Source: Acidobacteria bacterium UBA2994
GTDB taxonomy: Bacteria > Acidobacteriota > Vicinamibacteria > Vicinamibacterales > UBA8438
DNA: 22,992 bases
NCBI GenBank assembly: GCA_002346545.1
Contig: DEAA01000019.1
Location: forward strand, 11,179 to 34,170
Reading direction: 5' to 3'
Position 1 is the stretch's first letter; every line of letters begins with the position of its first letter. Of this stretch, positions 10,044 through 17,816 are shown in pieces. Both the position numbers and the translations under genes were made by a program. A model generated the notes under the pieces. It saw only the letters and a program-made list of their open reading frames with translations. It had not been told where the DNA came from and did no database searches.

Positions 10044-10466
10044 ATGATGAAGTGGAAAGTACTGGCGGCCGCTGGCGCGATCTTCGGGCTCGTTGGAACC
10101 GGATGGGGCATTTCCGCCCAGCAGTCGCAGTCGCGGGTGTTCGAGCTGCGGATGTACAAGACCGTCGACGGGAAGCGGGCCGAGCTGTCGAACCGGTTTC
10201 GGGACCACACGTCGGCAATGTTCGCCGAGGTCGGAATGGAGAATATCGGCTACTTCAACGCCGAGACCGGGCCGGACACCGAGAACGCGTTCGTTTACAT
10301 CCTCGGCTACCCCTCACTTGAGGCACGTGACGAGATGTGGCGTGAGCTCGGTCAGAACCAGGAGTTTCAGCGGTTGATCGTGGCCGTCGAGCAGTCGGAT
10401 GCGCCGCTCGTCGACACTATCGATGCGCGGATGCTGGTGCCTACAGAGTACTCGGTCCTCCGGTAG
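10044..10466 (+). CDS. Exported NIPSNAP family protein
   Basis: The 140-residue product has a Sec signal peptide (cleavage near ISAQQ, residue 25). A single NIPSNAP (ferredoxin-like dimeric alpha/beta barrel) domain follows, with the family opening VFELRMYKTVDGKRAEL, then HTSAMFAEVGMENIGYF, FVYILGYPSLEARDEMW and a C-terminal helix. The role of bacterial members is mostly unknown. The start is the first of two adjacent ATGs, with GGAG eight bases upstream; the frame is open upstream to 9939, but that part is not protein-like. The quinoprotein gene follows the stop after 16 bases, so they are probably co-transcribed. Confidence 0.85.
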   Translation: MMKWKVLAAAGAIFGLVGTGWGISAQQSQSRVFELRMYKTVDGKRAELSNRFRDHTSAMFAEVGMENIGYFNAETGPDTENAFVYILGYPSLEARDEMWRELGQNQEFQRLIVAVEQSDAPLVDTIDARMLVPTEYSVLR

Positions 10467-10482
10467 TTTGGAGTTGGCCAGG

Positions 10483-12456
10483 ATGGGGAGCGCACGTGCG
10501 GTTGCCGGATCGTGTCCGCTGGTGAGTGCGGTGGTCTGTGTCGTGCTCGGACTGGAGGCGCCGGCCGCCGCCCAGCACGGGACCGCCGGCGAGTGGCACG
10601 TGCACGGCGGTGAGAATGGCTACACTCGATATGCGCCGCTCGACCAGATCAATGCCGAGACGGTCGCTGATCTGGAGGTCGCCTGGCGCCGTCAGGCGGT
10701 CGATGCCAGCCTGCACGCCAGATGGCCCGACCTGCGCTATTCGAACCAGCTACGGTCCACGCCGATAATGGTCGACGGTGTGCTGTATGCCTCGAATGGC
10801 ATTGGCATGGTTGAGGCGTTCGACCCCGCTACGGGCGAGACAATCTGGGTGCAGGACATCCCGTTTCTGACCAACGACGAGACACCGCGCGGTGCGGCGA
10901 ACCGCGGGGTGGGCTACTGGGCTGGCGCGGGCGAGGATCGCCCGCGCATTCTCTCCGTGCGGAGCTCGTATCTGTTCGCCACCGACGCCGAGACCGGTCG
11001 CCCCGTTCTGGGGTTCGGGGACGACGGCAAGGTCGACCTCCGGATCTTTGCCGATACGCCCGAACCACAGCCGTTCAACTACATCTCACCACCGCTCGTC
11101 GTTCGGGACGTGGTCGTGGTGGGACAGCTGATGGAAGATCACCCCCGGACCAAGGAGAATCGACCGGGGTATGTCCGGGCCTATGACGTCCGCACCGGTG
11201 AGCTGCGCTGGACGTGGAACCCGATTCCCCAGGCTGGCGAGCCCGGGGTGGAGACCTGGCTCGACGATTCCTGGCAGTACTCCGGGATGGCCAACGTCTG
11301 GACCAATATGAGTGCGGACGACGAGCTCGGGCTGATCTACCTGCCCACTGGAGCGCCGAGCAACGACATGTATGGCGGGCACCGTCCCGGTGACAACCTC
11401 TACGCCAACAGCATCGTCTGCCTACGTGCTGAGACTGGCGAGATGGTCTGGTACTTCCAGACGGTACATCACGATCTTTGGGACTACGACAACAATGTAG
11501 CCCCCATCCTAATGGACGTCACGGTCGACGGTCGTGAGATCAAGGCGGTAGTTCAGCTCACGAAGCAGGCGATGGCCTACACCTTCGATCGGGTCACCGG
11601 CGAGCCGGTTTGGCCGATCGTGGAGCGCCCGGTCCCGGGTTCCGAGACCCCGGGCGAATGGATTGCGCCGACTCAGCCGTTTCCCACGAAGCCAGCACCG
11701 TTCGACGTGCATGGCATCTCCCACGACACGCTAATCGATTTCACGCCGGGGCTGCGTGAAGAGGCGATTGCGATCGCCGAGGAGTACGTGCTTGGCGAGA
11801 TCTACACGCCTCCTTCTGTACGGAACGAGAACGAAGGCGAGACCCGAGGCACGCTGCAGCTTCCGGGGTCGGTCGGCGGCGCCGAGTGGGGTGGGGCAGG
11901 CTTTGACCCGGAAACCGGCATGCTCTACGTGCCGTCGGTGACCGGGACCTTTGCCGCCGATCTGACACCTGGTAACCCTGACCGTATGAATGTGCGTTAC
12001 ACGCGTGGCGACCGGGCGTTTCCAGAGGGACCGCGGGGATTGCCGCTTCTCAAGCCTCCGTATGGACGGATCACGGCCATCAACATGAATACCGGTGACC
12101 ATGTCTGGATGGTGCCCAATGGCGACGGACCCCGAGATCATCCAGACATCGCCCATCTGAACTTGCCGCCGCTGGGGCAACCCGGGCGAGCGATGACCCT
12201 GCTGACCAAGAGCCTTCTTTTCGTGAGCGAGGGGGACCCGATCATGGTTCGGACACCGCCCGGGGCCGGACCAGAGGCGGGCAAGGGGTTCCGTGCCTTC
12301 GAGAAGGAGACCGGGGCGGTGGTGTGGGAAACAACGCTGCCGGCCGGCACCGTCGGGTCGCCGATTACCTATTTGCACGAGGACCGGCAATACATTGTCC
12401 TGCCGATCGGGTCGCTCGAGTTGCCGGGCGAGTGGATGGCGCTGGCCCTACCGTGA
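10483..12456 (+). CDS. PQQ-dependent dehydrogenase, glucose-dehydrogenase-like quinoprotein
   Basis: The 657-residue product has a Sec signal peptide (cleavage near APAAAQ, residue 31), then the propeller opening GGENGYTRYAPLDQI. The active-site stretch HHDLWDYD (329-336; D331, D334, D336), with LTKQAMAYTFDRVTGEPVWP after it, closely parallels the soluble domain of the membrane-bound quinoprotein glucose dehydrogenase Gcd. The N-terminal membrane anchor of Gcd is absent. PQQ and a divalent metal would support periplasmic oxidation of a sugar or polyol, with electrons passing to quinone or cytochrome. ATG 10483 follows GGAG at 10470-10473. The stop TGA overlaps the GTG start of the next gene. 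The substrate is inferred only at class level. Confidence 0.88.
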   Translation: MGSARAVAGSCPLVSAVVCVVLGLEAPAAAQHGTAGEWHVHGGENGYTRYAPLDQINAETVADLEVAWRRQAVDASLHARWPDLRYSNQLRSTPIMVDGVLYASNGIGMVEAFDPATGETIWVQDIPFLTNDETPRGAANRGVGYWAGAGEDRPRILSVRSSYLFATDAETGRPVLGFGDDGKVDLRIFADTPEPQPFNYISPPLVVRDVVVVGQLMEDHPRTKENRPGYVRAYDVRTGELRWTWNPIPQAGEPGVETWLDDSWQYSGMANVWTNMSADDELGLIYLPTGAPSNDMYGGHRPGDNLYANSIVCLRAETGEMVWYFQTVHHDLWDYDNNVAPILMDVTVDGREIKAVVQLTKQAMAYTFDRVTGEPVWPIVERPVPGSETPGEWIAPTQPFPTKPAPFDVHGISHDTLIDFTPGLREEAIAIAEEYVLGEIYTPPSVRNENEGETRGTLQLPGSVGGAEWGGAGFDPETGMLYVPSVTGTFAADLTPGNPDRMNVRYTRGDRAFPEGPRGLPLLKPPYGRITAINMNTGDHVWMVPNGDGPRDHPDIAHLNLPPLGQPGRAMTLLTKSLLFVSEGDPIMVRTPPGAGPEAGKGFRAFEKETGAVVWETTLPAGTVGSPITYLHEDRQYIVLPIGSLELPGEWMALALP

Positions 12457-13664
12457 TCGATCCGGCGCGCACCTACCCACTGGCTGAGGCGCGTCGGCTG
12501 GCCCGTCTGCCCGGTACGGCCGGGGCTAGCCTCGACCTGTCCTCCCTTCCCGCTCCCGGGGCATTGGTCCAGTTCCGGGCGCCGGTCGACTCGCTGCTCC
12601 AGCCCGAGCCACTCTGCTTCGACAACCGCTGGCACCCTGAGGCAGACATTGCACTCTGCGCCGCTCCGCTGTCAGTGGGCACCCTCAATCTCCCGATCGT
12701 GTCTCGGGCGCGGGTGATAGGGCCGGGGTTGGTGTTGACCGAGGACGACCGTTTGCTGGACAAGTCTGTAGGACGGCACGCGGCGCGATACGGGCTCGAG
12801 GTGGTCGACGGGCAGTGTCGATTGACGGGGGCACTACGCACGTTGGTCCAGGAGGCGCGTGGCCGGGGACGGGCGGCGAGTGTGGATGGTCCGGCACTGT
12901 ACATCAGCGATCCCGCCATCCATCATTTCGGAGTCTGGATGATCAAGTGTCTCCCGAGACTGGGAGTTCTGGAGCTCTTGGGGGCTATTGATCTGCCGAT
13001 ACTTCTATCTGCCGAGGTGCCCGACAAGTTCCTGCGGCTGTTGTCTGTGCTTGGCGTGAGCGAGGAGCGGATCCGTTTTCACGATCCGCGAGGGATGACG
13101 ACCATCGACCGGCTGATTCTCGCCCCGAAGGTTTACACCCCTGGCAGCTGTCGGTATCGGCAACCGTTCGAGCTGTTTCGCGCCGGTTCGGCCATGCGCG
13201 CGAGCAGCAGCCGGACCGCCCGACCGGGAGCGGGGCCGGCTCGCATTTGGGTCAGCCGCCGCGGCAATACCCGTCGGCGCCTGACGAACGAGAAGGCGGT
13301 TGAGGCGATGTGTGCACGGTTTGGTTTTGAAGTCGTCGAGCCAAGCCGGTTGACCGCGCTCGAGACCATGATGACGTTCCGAGACTGCGAGATCGTTGCG
13401 GGCGCGTTCGGGTCTGGGCTGTACAACCTACTGTTGTCCGAACGGGCTCCCCGAGCGCTCGCACTTGTGCCGCCGGTGCTCAAGTTCGATCGATTGCCGG
13501 CGACCCTGGTGCACGTGTGCGCCGGGATGGGCGGGCGAGCCGGTTTCGTGCACGGCCGCTTAGCGGGCGGGTCGCGGGGCACGGATGAGTTCGACTATGC
13601 GTGGGAAGTTGATCTGGCGGCCGTGGAGGACGCGCTCTGGCGGGTGTCCGCCGACCGCGATTAA
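12453..13664 (+). CDS. Glycosyltransferase family 61 (DUF563) protein
   Basis: The 403-residue protein matches GT61 enzymes of capsule or surface glycan synthesis. It has HHFGVWMIKCLPRL near residue 157 (the family's H(F/G)HWLL-LPRL region), VSRRGNTRRRLTNE from about 267, then FGFEVVEP and GAFGSGLYNLLL (317-328). The family's GxHGAGLxN has its histidine replaced by phenylalanine here. The start is GTG 12453, overlapping the dehydrogenase stop in the sequence GTGA. The frame runs upstream inside the dehydrogenase, but that part is not protein-like. There is no signal peptide, so it should be cytoplasmic. Coupling to a quinoprotein gene is unexpected; the methyltransferase just downstream on the other strand fits better. 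Confidence 0.82.
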   Translation: MIDPARTYPLAEARRLARLPGTAGASLDLSSLPAPGALVQFRAPVDSLLQPEPLCFDNRWHPEADIALCAAPLSVGTLNLPIVSRARVIGPGLVLTEDDRLLDKSVGRHAARYGLEVVDGQCRLTGALRTLVQEARGRGRAASVDGPALYISDPAIHHFGVWMIKCLPRLGVLELLGAIDLPILLSAEVPDKFLRLLSVLGVSEERIRFHDPRGMTTIDRLILAPKVYTPGSCRYRQPFELFRAGSAMRASSSRTARPGAGPARIWVSRRGNTRRRLTNEKAVEAMCARFGFEVVEPSRLTALETMMTFRDCEIVAGAFGSGLYNLLLSERAPRALALVPPVLKFDRLPATLVHVCAGMGGRAGFVHGRLAGGSRGTDEFDYAWEVDLAAVEDALWRVSADRD

Positions 13665-13670
13665 GGCGAT

Positions 13671-14306
13671 CTAGGTCGAAGTTGTGGTCGGAGGCTCCTC
13701 CGGGAAGAACCGGGCCACGAACCTTTTCCTCGAGGTCAGTCCCAGCGCCTTCTTGCGGTGGGTGTCCAGCCAGCTCCAGGTCAGTGTCTTTGGTATCGTG
13801 AGTCGAAAGTCGCTGTCGATGTCCTCCCGGATGATGCCGAGTCCCTCATCGGCGTCGACCACGAGACAACCGTAGTTCCGGTTCCAGGCTCGGAACCTCA
13901 CAGCGCTTTTCCAGACATCGCCGTTCCAGGCGGTCTGAATCCGCGGCACCATCTGGCGCGCTTCGTCCCGTGGGTTGCAGTCATGCAGCATGAGGGTGCC
14001 GCCCGGAGCGAGGCACCGGAGTGCTCCTGCGATGTCTCGGTCAACCTGATCGCTTTCGTGCAGTCCGTCGATGAAAATGATGTCGTAGGTTTTCTTGCCG
14101 GCGTCCGCCACCGTGGCAAAGAACTCGTCTGAGGTCATCCGGTAGGTCGGATTGGCGTGCTCGTAGCGGTCGATCGCCGGATCCACGGATTCCTTCTCGG
14201 CACAGTCGACGCGCGTGAAATTCTTTCCTGTGCTCAGACCGATCTCCAGGTAGCGTGTGTAGCCGTGCTTCTTGGCGAACCGGTTGATCACGTCCCAGCG
14301 TTTCAT
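13671..14306 (-). CDS. Class I SAM-dependent methyltransferase (Methyltransf_24-like)
   Basis: The 211-residue protein has the SAM-binding motif YLEIGLSTG (19-27), an acidic second motif before EKESVDP, then YDIIFIDGLHESDQVDRDI (74-92) and GGTLMLHDCNP (102-112). This order is typical of the class I methyltransferases found in surface-polysaccharide and rhamnosyl O-methyl clusters. The C-terminus is a short Thr-rich tail. ATG 14306 has no clear ribosome binding site. It converges tail-to-tail with GT61, with six bases between the stops. By eye its DNA is less GC-rich than the flanking genes, which could mean transfer. The acceptor is unknown. Confidence 0.85.
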   Translation of the reverse strand: MKRWDVINRFAKKHGYTRYLEIGLSTGKNFTRVDCAEKESVDPAIDRYEHANPTYRMTSDEFFATVADAGKKTYDIIFIDGLHESDQVDRDIAGALRCLAPGGTLMLHDCNPRDEARQMVPRIQTAWNGDVWKSAVRFRAWNRNYGCLVVDADEGLGIIREDIDSDFRLTIPKTLTWSWLDTHRKKALGLTSRKRFVARFFPEEPPTTTST

Positions 14307-14321
14307 GGCGACTATCGGGAA

Positions 14322-14639
14322 CTAACTGCGTGTTATAAGCCCGATTGCGTAGGTTAACGTTACGTCCAGCGGAATCAGGTTAGAGGCGGAGCCCCTATAC
14401 GCTAGTTCGGACGAGACGACAGCCCGTCGCTGAGTGCCGACGCGCATGCCGAGCATCCCTCGCTCGAAGGTTTCAATGCGCTGACCGATGGCGAGGAGAA
14501 ATGCCAGACCATCGCCGGCGGCCTGTTATTCACCCGTCCTCAGGTCCAATCGAGGAAGAGCGAGTTCGTCCTCGATGAGCGGGGCGGTAGGGGCTCGGTG
14601 TAGGCCTAGCAGGCGCGTCAGTCGCAGGGCGGGGAGCAT
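14322..14639 (-). pseudogene. Remnant of an FKBP-type peptidyl-prolyl isomerase gene
   Basis: This lies in the 366-base gap between the methyltransferase and the alcohol-dehydrogenase-like gene. An ATG at 14639 has AAGGA six bases upstream. The frame reads 37 codons to an in-frame TAA (14528-14526), then continues open for 67 more codons to TAG (14324-14322). The second part contains ETFERGMLGMRVGTQRR, SSELAYRG and IPLDVTLTYAIGLI, matching in order the FKBP C-terminal half (GMxVGxKRxLxIP, LAYG, IPPxxTLxFxVELL). Around the stop, LDLRTGE and QAAGDG look like the FKBP N-terminal strand and its AAGD turn. About 30 residues that normally lie between these, including the catalytic Tyr and Phe-Asp, are missing. 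A nonsense change plus an internal deletion therefore mark it as broken. Confidence 0.7.
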
Positions 14640-14672
14640 CGGGAGTCCTTGCGCCTGTTGCTCCGTCGGCGC

Positions 14673-16316
14673 TCAATCCGCCAGCGCCCACACGTACATC
14701 GAGTGGCCAGCAGCGAGGGCCACATACTGCTTGCCGTCGACCATGTAGCTCATCGGGCCGTTGGCGATCATACCGCCGAGCGGTTTCTTCCACAGGACCT
14801 CGCCGTCTTCGGCGTCGAGAATGTGGAAGTAGCCCTCGCGGTTTCCGGTGAACAGCAGATTCGAGGCGCTAGTCAGGATGCCGCTACTGGTGACGTCCGT
14901 CATCGGCAGCTTCCAGACCTGCTCGCCGTTGCGTGGGTTGATGGCGATGACCGCGCCGCCTCCCGCTGCGTCGGTCCAGTTATTGATGTGGCCGCGTCGG
15001 AGGCCGGGCACGTTGGCTCCCGCCCCGAACGGGTTCGCCGGTCGGCCACCCAGGAAGACGCGACCGGGAACATATTCCTGCTCCTCTGGTGTGAAGTTCG
15101 ATCCATACGACTCCCATGCCGAGACGTAGAAGAGCCCGGTTTCCGGACTGAACGACGGTGAGTACCAGTTCGTGCCGCCCTGCACTCCCGGGAAGGTCGT
15201 CGTGCCAGGCGGCTGCGGCGTCTGTACCGGTCGTCCGAAGTCGTCGAGGCCGCTGGCCCAGTTCACCGGCACGAAGTCGGTTCCGTTGAGGAATTGCCCG
15301 TTCTCACGGTCGAGGATGTAGAAGAAGCCGTTCCGGTTGGCCCAGAGCATCAGTTTGATGGTTCCGCCGTTACCATCGGGGGCATCCATGAGCACCGGAA
15401 TTTGGACCGCGTCGTAGTCGTAGGGGTCGTTGGGCGTGAACTGGAAGTACCACTCAAGTTCCCCGGTGTCCGGATCGAGGGCGACGACCGAGTCCGAGTA
15501 CAGGTTGTCGCCCGGCCGCTGGGCCGGGTTCCAGTCAGGGCCTGGGTTGCCGATGCCCCAGTAGGTCAGGTCCAGGTCCGGGTCGTAGGAGCCGGTCAGC
15601 CACGCCGAGGCGCCGCCGGTCATCCAGGCGTCGTTCTCCCAGGTCTCATGGCCCGGTTCGCCCGGTCCTGGGATGGTGTAGAAGCGCCAGGCCTGCTCTC
15701 CAGTCGACGCGTCATAGGCGTCGATGTAGCCCCGGATGCCGTACTCGCCGCCGGCCACGCCCACGATGACCTTGTCCTTAATCACCAGCGGAGCAAGCGT
15801 CAGCGCGTAGCCTTGCGTCGGATCGGCTACGGTCGTGCTCCACAGCGGCTCTCCGGCGATCGCGTCGATTGCCATGAGGTTCCCATCAAGCGTGGCCAGG
15901 AAGAGCATGTCATCTAGGATGGCCAGACCGCGGTTGACGGCGCCGCAACAGGGACGGGCCTCGGGTGACGGCGTGTATTCGTACTTCCAGAACACCGCAC
16001 CGGTTTTAGCATCGAGGGCTACGACGTTGTTGACCGGTTCGGTCAGGTACATGATGCCGTCGACGACGAGAGGAGTCGCCTGAAACGCTTCGAGCGAGCC
16101 GGCCTGGAAGACCCACGACAACTCGAGGTCGTCGACGTTGTCTGCTGTGATCTGGTCCAGCCTCGTGTGACGAGTGCTCGAGTAGGTGCCGGAGTAGGTC
16201 AACCAGTTGTGCGGTTCCTCGTCCGCGTTGAGCAGGCGCTCGAAGGTGACTTGGGCCGAGGCGGTGCCCGCGGTCAGGACGCCGACGAGTAGAGCGATGA
16301 AGGTCTGTTGTTTCAT
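14673..16316 (-). CDS. PQQ-dependent alcohol-dehydrogenase-like quinoprotein
   Basis: The 547-residue product has a Sec signal peptide (cleavage near TASAQ, residue 22). It shows the quinoprotein alcohol dehydrogenase hallmarks: vicinal cysteines C123-C124 (RPCCG), metal-ligand E191 in GGEYG, the PQQ-stacking W239 in GGASAWLTG, N257 in WGIGNPGPDWN, catalytic D300 followed by D302 in DPYDYDAV, and R328 in ANRNGFFYILDR. There is no fused cytochrome domain; the cytochrome gene lies 15 bases upstream in the same run. D302 is the extra aspartate seen in lanthanide-dependent XoxF-type enzymes. It should oxidise an alcohol in the periplasm and pass electrons to the neighbouring cytochrome. It is slightly shorter than the usual 580-600 residues. 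Confidence 0.92.
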   Translation of the reverse strand: MKQQTFIALLVGVLTAGTASAQVTFERLLNADEEPHNWLTYSGTYSSTRHTRLDQITADNVDDLELSWVFQAGSLEAFQATPLVVDGIMYLTEPVNNVVALDAKTGAVFWKYEYTPSPEARPCCGAVNRGLAILDDMLFLATLDGNLMAIDAIAGEPLWSTTVADPTQGYALTLAPLVIKDKVIVGVAGGEYGIRGYIDAYDASTGEQAWRFYTIPGPGEPGHETWENDAWMTGGASAWLTGSYDPDLDLTYWGIGNPGPDWNPAQRPGDNLYSDSVVALDPDTGELEWYFQFTPNDPYDYDAVQIPVLMDAPDGNGGTIKLMLWANRNGFFYILDRENGQFLNGTDFVPVNWASGLDDFGRPVQTPQPPGTTTFPGVQGGTNWYSPSFSPETGLFYVSAWESYGSNFTPEEQEYVPGRVFLGGRPANPFGAGANVPGLRRGHINNWTDAAGGGAVIAINPRNGEQVWKLPMTDVTSSGILTSASNLLFTGNREGYFHILDAEDGEVLWKKPLGGMIANGPMSYMVDGKQYVALAAGHSMYVWALAD

Positions 16317-16331
16317 GAGTCTGTGTCCTGC

Positions 16332-17132
16332 CTATTCGAGGCCCTGGAGGGTCAGTAGATAGGCCAGCACGTCGGCCACTTCCTGTTCGTCCAGCGCGTC
16401 ACTGGCAGGTGGCATCGGCGACGTGGTCAGGGCGGTCAGCTCGCGGAGCGATGCCTTCTCGAGCGAACGTAGCCGCTCGTCTTGGTCGATCAGCTGAATC
16501 GAGTAGGTGTCCTCATTGAGCCGGCGCCCACTGACCAGTGTGCCATCCCCTAGCACGGCTCGGACCGGACGATTGACCGAGATCATTGTGCCGGTCGGGT
16601 CGAGCAGGGCGGCCTGGAGAGTGGCCGCGGTCCGGATGGACCCGATGTCGGTCAGGTCTGGGGCGGTGCGGGGCCCTTGGCCGCGTACGCGGTGACAGGT
16701 GGCACAGGCGCCCTTGCCGTTGAACAGCCGTTCGCCTCGGGTCTGGTCGCCCAGGCGCACCTCGCCTAGATCGAAGTCCCGCATTGAGCGCAAATAGGAC
16801 ACGATGCCTGTCAGCTCAGACTGGTTGAAGTCGTTAGGCGGCATTGCCGTGCCCTGTATGCCGGTCCGGATGAGACGCATTAGTTCCTGGTCGGACTCGG
16901 CGCGTGCGTACTGCCCAGAGGCTAGGTCGGTGCCGGCGATCTCGGTGCCCGCTTCGCCGTGGCAGCGGGTGCAGTTGGCGTTGTAGAGGCTCGCGCCGAA
17001 CTCGATGTCCGCCTGTTCGTACTGGCCGACATGGTCTTGGGCGGCCGCCGAGGTGATGGCCACAAGCAGGCCGAGCAGTGCGGTGGACGTGGCCAGGAGC
17101 ACCGGCCGAAACGGGAGCGATTTGAACATCAT
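16332..17132 (-). CDS. Di-haem cytochrome c with PVC-type haem-binding domain
   Basis: The 266-residue product has a Sec signal peptide to about residue 31, followed by two c-type haem sites. CTRCH (54-58), with M97 in AMPPND as likely axial ligand, forms a class I cytochrome domain. CATCH (143-147), with M240 in SPMPP, forms a second domain resembling the heme-binding domain TIGR02603 (PDLTDIGSIR, LLDPTGTMISVNRP, DGTLVSGRR). ATG 17132 (or the adjacent ATG 17129) is chosen over 17180 because the signal peptide begins there. Its stop is 15 bases before the dehydrogenase start, so it is the probable electron acceptor of that enzyme. Confidence 0.92.
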   Translation of the reverse strand: MMFKSLPFRPVLLATSTALLGLLVAITSAAAQDHVGQYEQADIEFGASLYNANCTRCHGEAGTEIAGTDLASGQYARAESDQELMRLIRTGIQGTAMPPNDFNQSELTGIVSYLRSMRDFDLGEVRLGDQTRGERLFNGKGACATCHRVRGQGPRTAPDLTDIGSIRTAATLQAALLDPTGTMISVNRPVRAVLGDGTLVSGRRLNEDTYSIQLIDQDERLRSLEKASLRELTALTTSPMPPASDALDEQEVADVLAYLLTLQGLE

Positions 17133-17184
17133 GACAATCCACAGTCTGTCGGGAACCCTGGACCCTGTCAATCTGACCAAAGGC

Positions 17185-17682
17185 CTACTTCAACTGGAGG
17201 CGGTTGTCCGGATCCGGCCGGAAGATGAGGTACTCGATGTCAGATTCTAGCTCGCTCCACCAGTGTGGGGTATGGCCAGGAATGATGACCACATCGCCGG
17301 CGGAGATCCGACGCGAGACGCCGTCCTCGATTCCTGGGCTGCGGGCACTGGTGCCCGGGATCGCCCCCCCCTCAGGCAACAGCGTTCCTCCGGTCACGAG
17401 GGTGCCGGCGCCGCTGAGCATGTAGTAGATCTCGGTGGCGTTGACCTCGTGTTTGTTGGCGCCGCCTGGCACGCTCTGCGGGCGATAGACCCCATAGACC
17501 CCGACCCGGTAGTCTCCCGTAACGTCCACGACCCGGATCGGCCGGTCGCTAACCCGATCGCGCGGCAGTGCGTCGATGAACGTCTGGATGGCGTCGGTGG
17601 TGACGTCGGTAGCCTCCGGCTCCTGGGCCGAGACCTGGGAGGCACAGAGCATGGCGAGCACGGCGAGACCAAGCAGGCGCAT
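17185..17682 (-). CDS. Secreted cupin domain protein
   Basis: The 165-residue product has a signal peptide (MRLLGLAVLAMLCASQVSA, cleavage before QEP). One cupin domain carries motif 1 with H79 and E84 (NKHEVNATEIYYMLSGAG) and motif 2 with H137 and H140 (GDVVIIPGHTPHWW), enough for a metal site. ATG 17682 follows a strong AAGGAGT at five-base spacing; the 26 residues upstream in frame are not used. It is the first gene of the cupin-cytochrome-dehydrogenase run, with 52 bases to the cytochrome start. It may be an enzyme or a small-molecule-binding protein acting on the same substrate. The reaction is unknown. Confidence 0.88.
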   Translation of the reverse strand: MRLLGLAVLAMLCASQVSAQEPEATDVTTDAIQTFIDALPRDRVSDRPIRVVDVTGDYRVGVYGVYRPQSVPGGANKHEVNATEIYYMLSGAGTLVTGGTLLPEGGAIPGTSARSPGIEDGVSRRISAGDVVIIPGHTPHWWSELESDIEYLIFRPDPDNRLQLK

Positions 17683-17718
17683 GGGGTACTCCTTCAAAGA
17701 TGAATGGTCGACAGAGGG

Positions 17719-17748
17719 ATTATCGGCCCGAGGGCGGCTCCGGTCCAA
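17719..17748 (-). promoter_or_regulatory. Candidate promoter for the cupin-cytochrome-dehydrogenase operon
   Basis: On the minus strand TTGGAC (17748-17743) is followed after 18 bases by GATAAT (17724-17719), five of six matches to the -10 consensus. Transcription would start about 30 bases before the cupin ATG. The -35 matches only three of six. It was found by eye only. Confidence 0.38.
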
Positions 17749-17816
17749 GCGCCGAGCCATACCGAACTCTGCTTCGTGTTATCGTCGGGCAGTCCTCAAC
17801 CCGCAAGGAGATCTCG

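Noticed and set aside
11467..11490. Lanthanide signature in the glucose-dehydrogenase-like enzyme (WDYD)
   Set aside because: E. coli Gcd has the equivalent WDMD and works with magnesium or calcium, so D-x-D is not diagnostic in this subgroup.
12324..12452. Upstream extension of the GT61 frame inside the dehydrogenase gene
   Set aside because: The extension lies wholly within the preceding gene and is not GT61-like. The GTG overlapping the stop is the better start.
14330..14366. TATAAC as -10 of a promoter for the methyltransferase
   Set aside because: No acceptable -35 at 16-18 bases spacing, and the site lies within the FKBP remnant.
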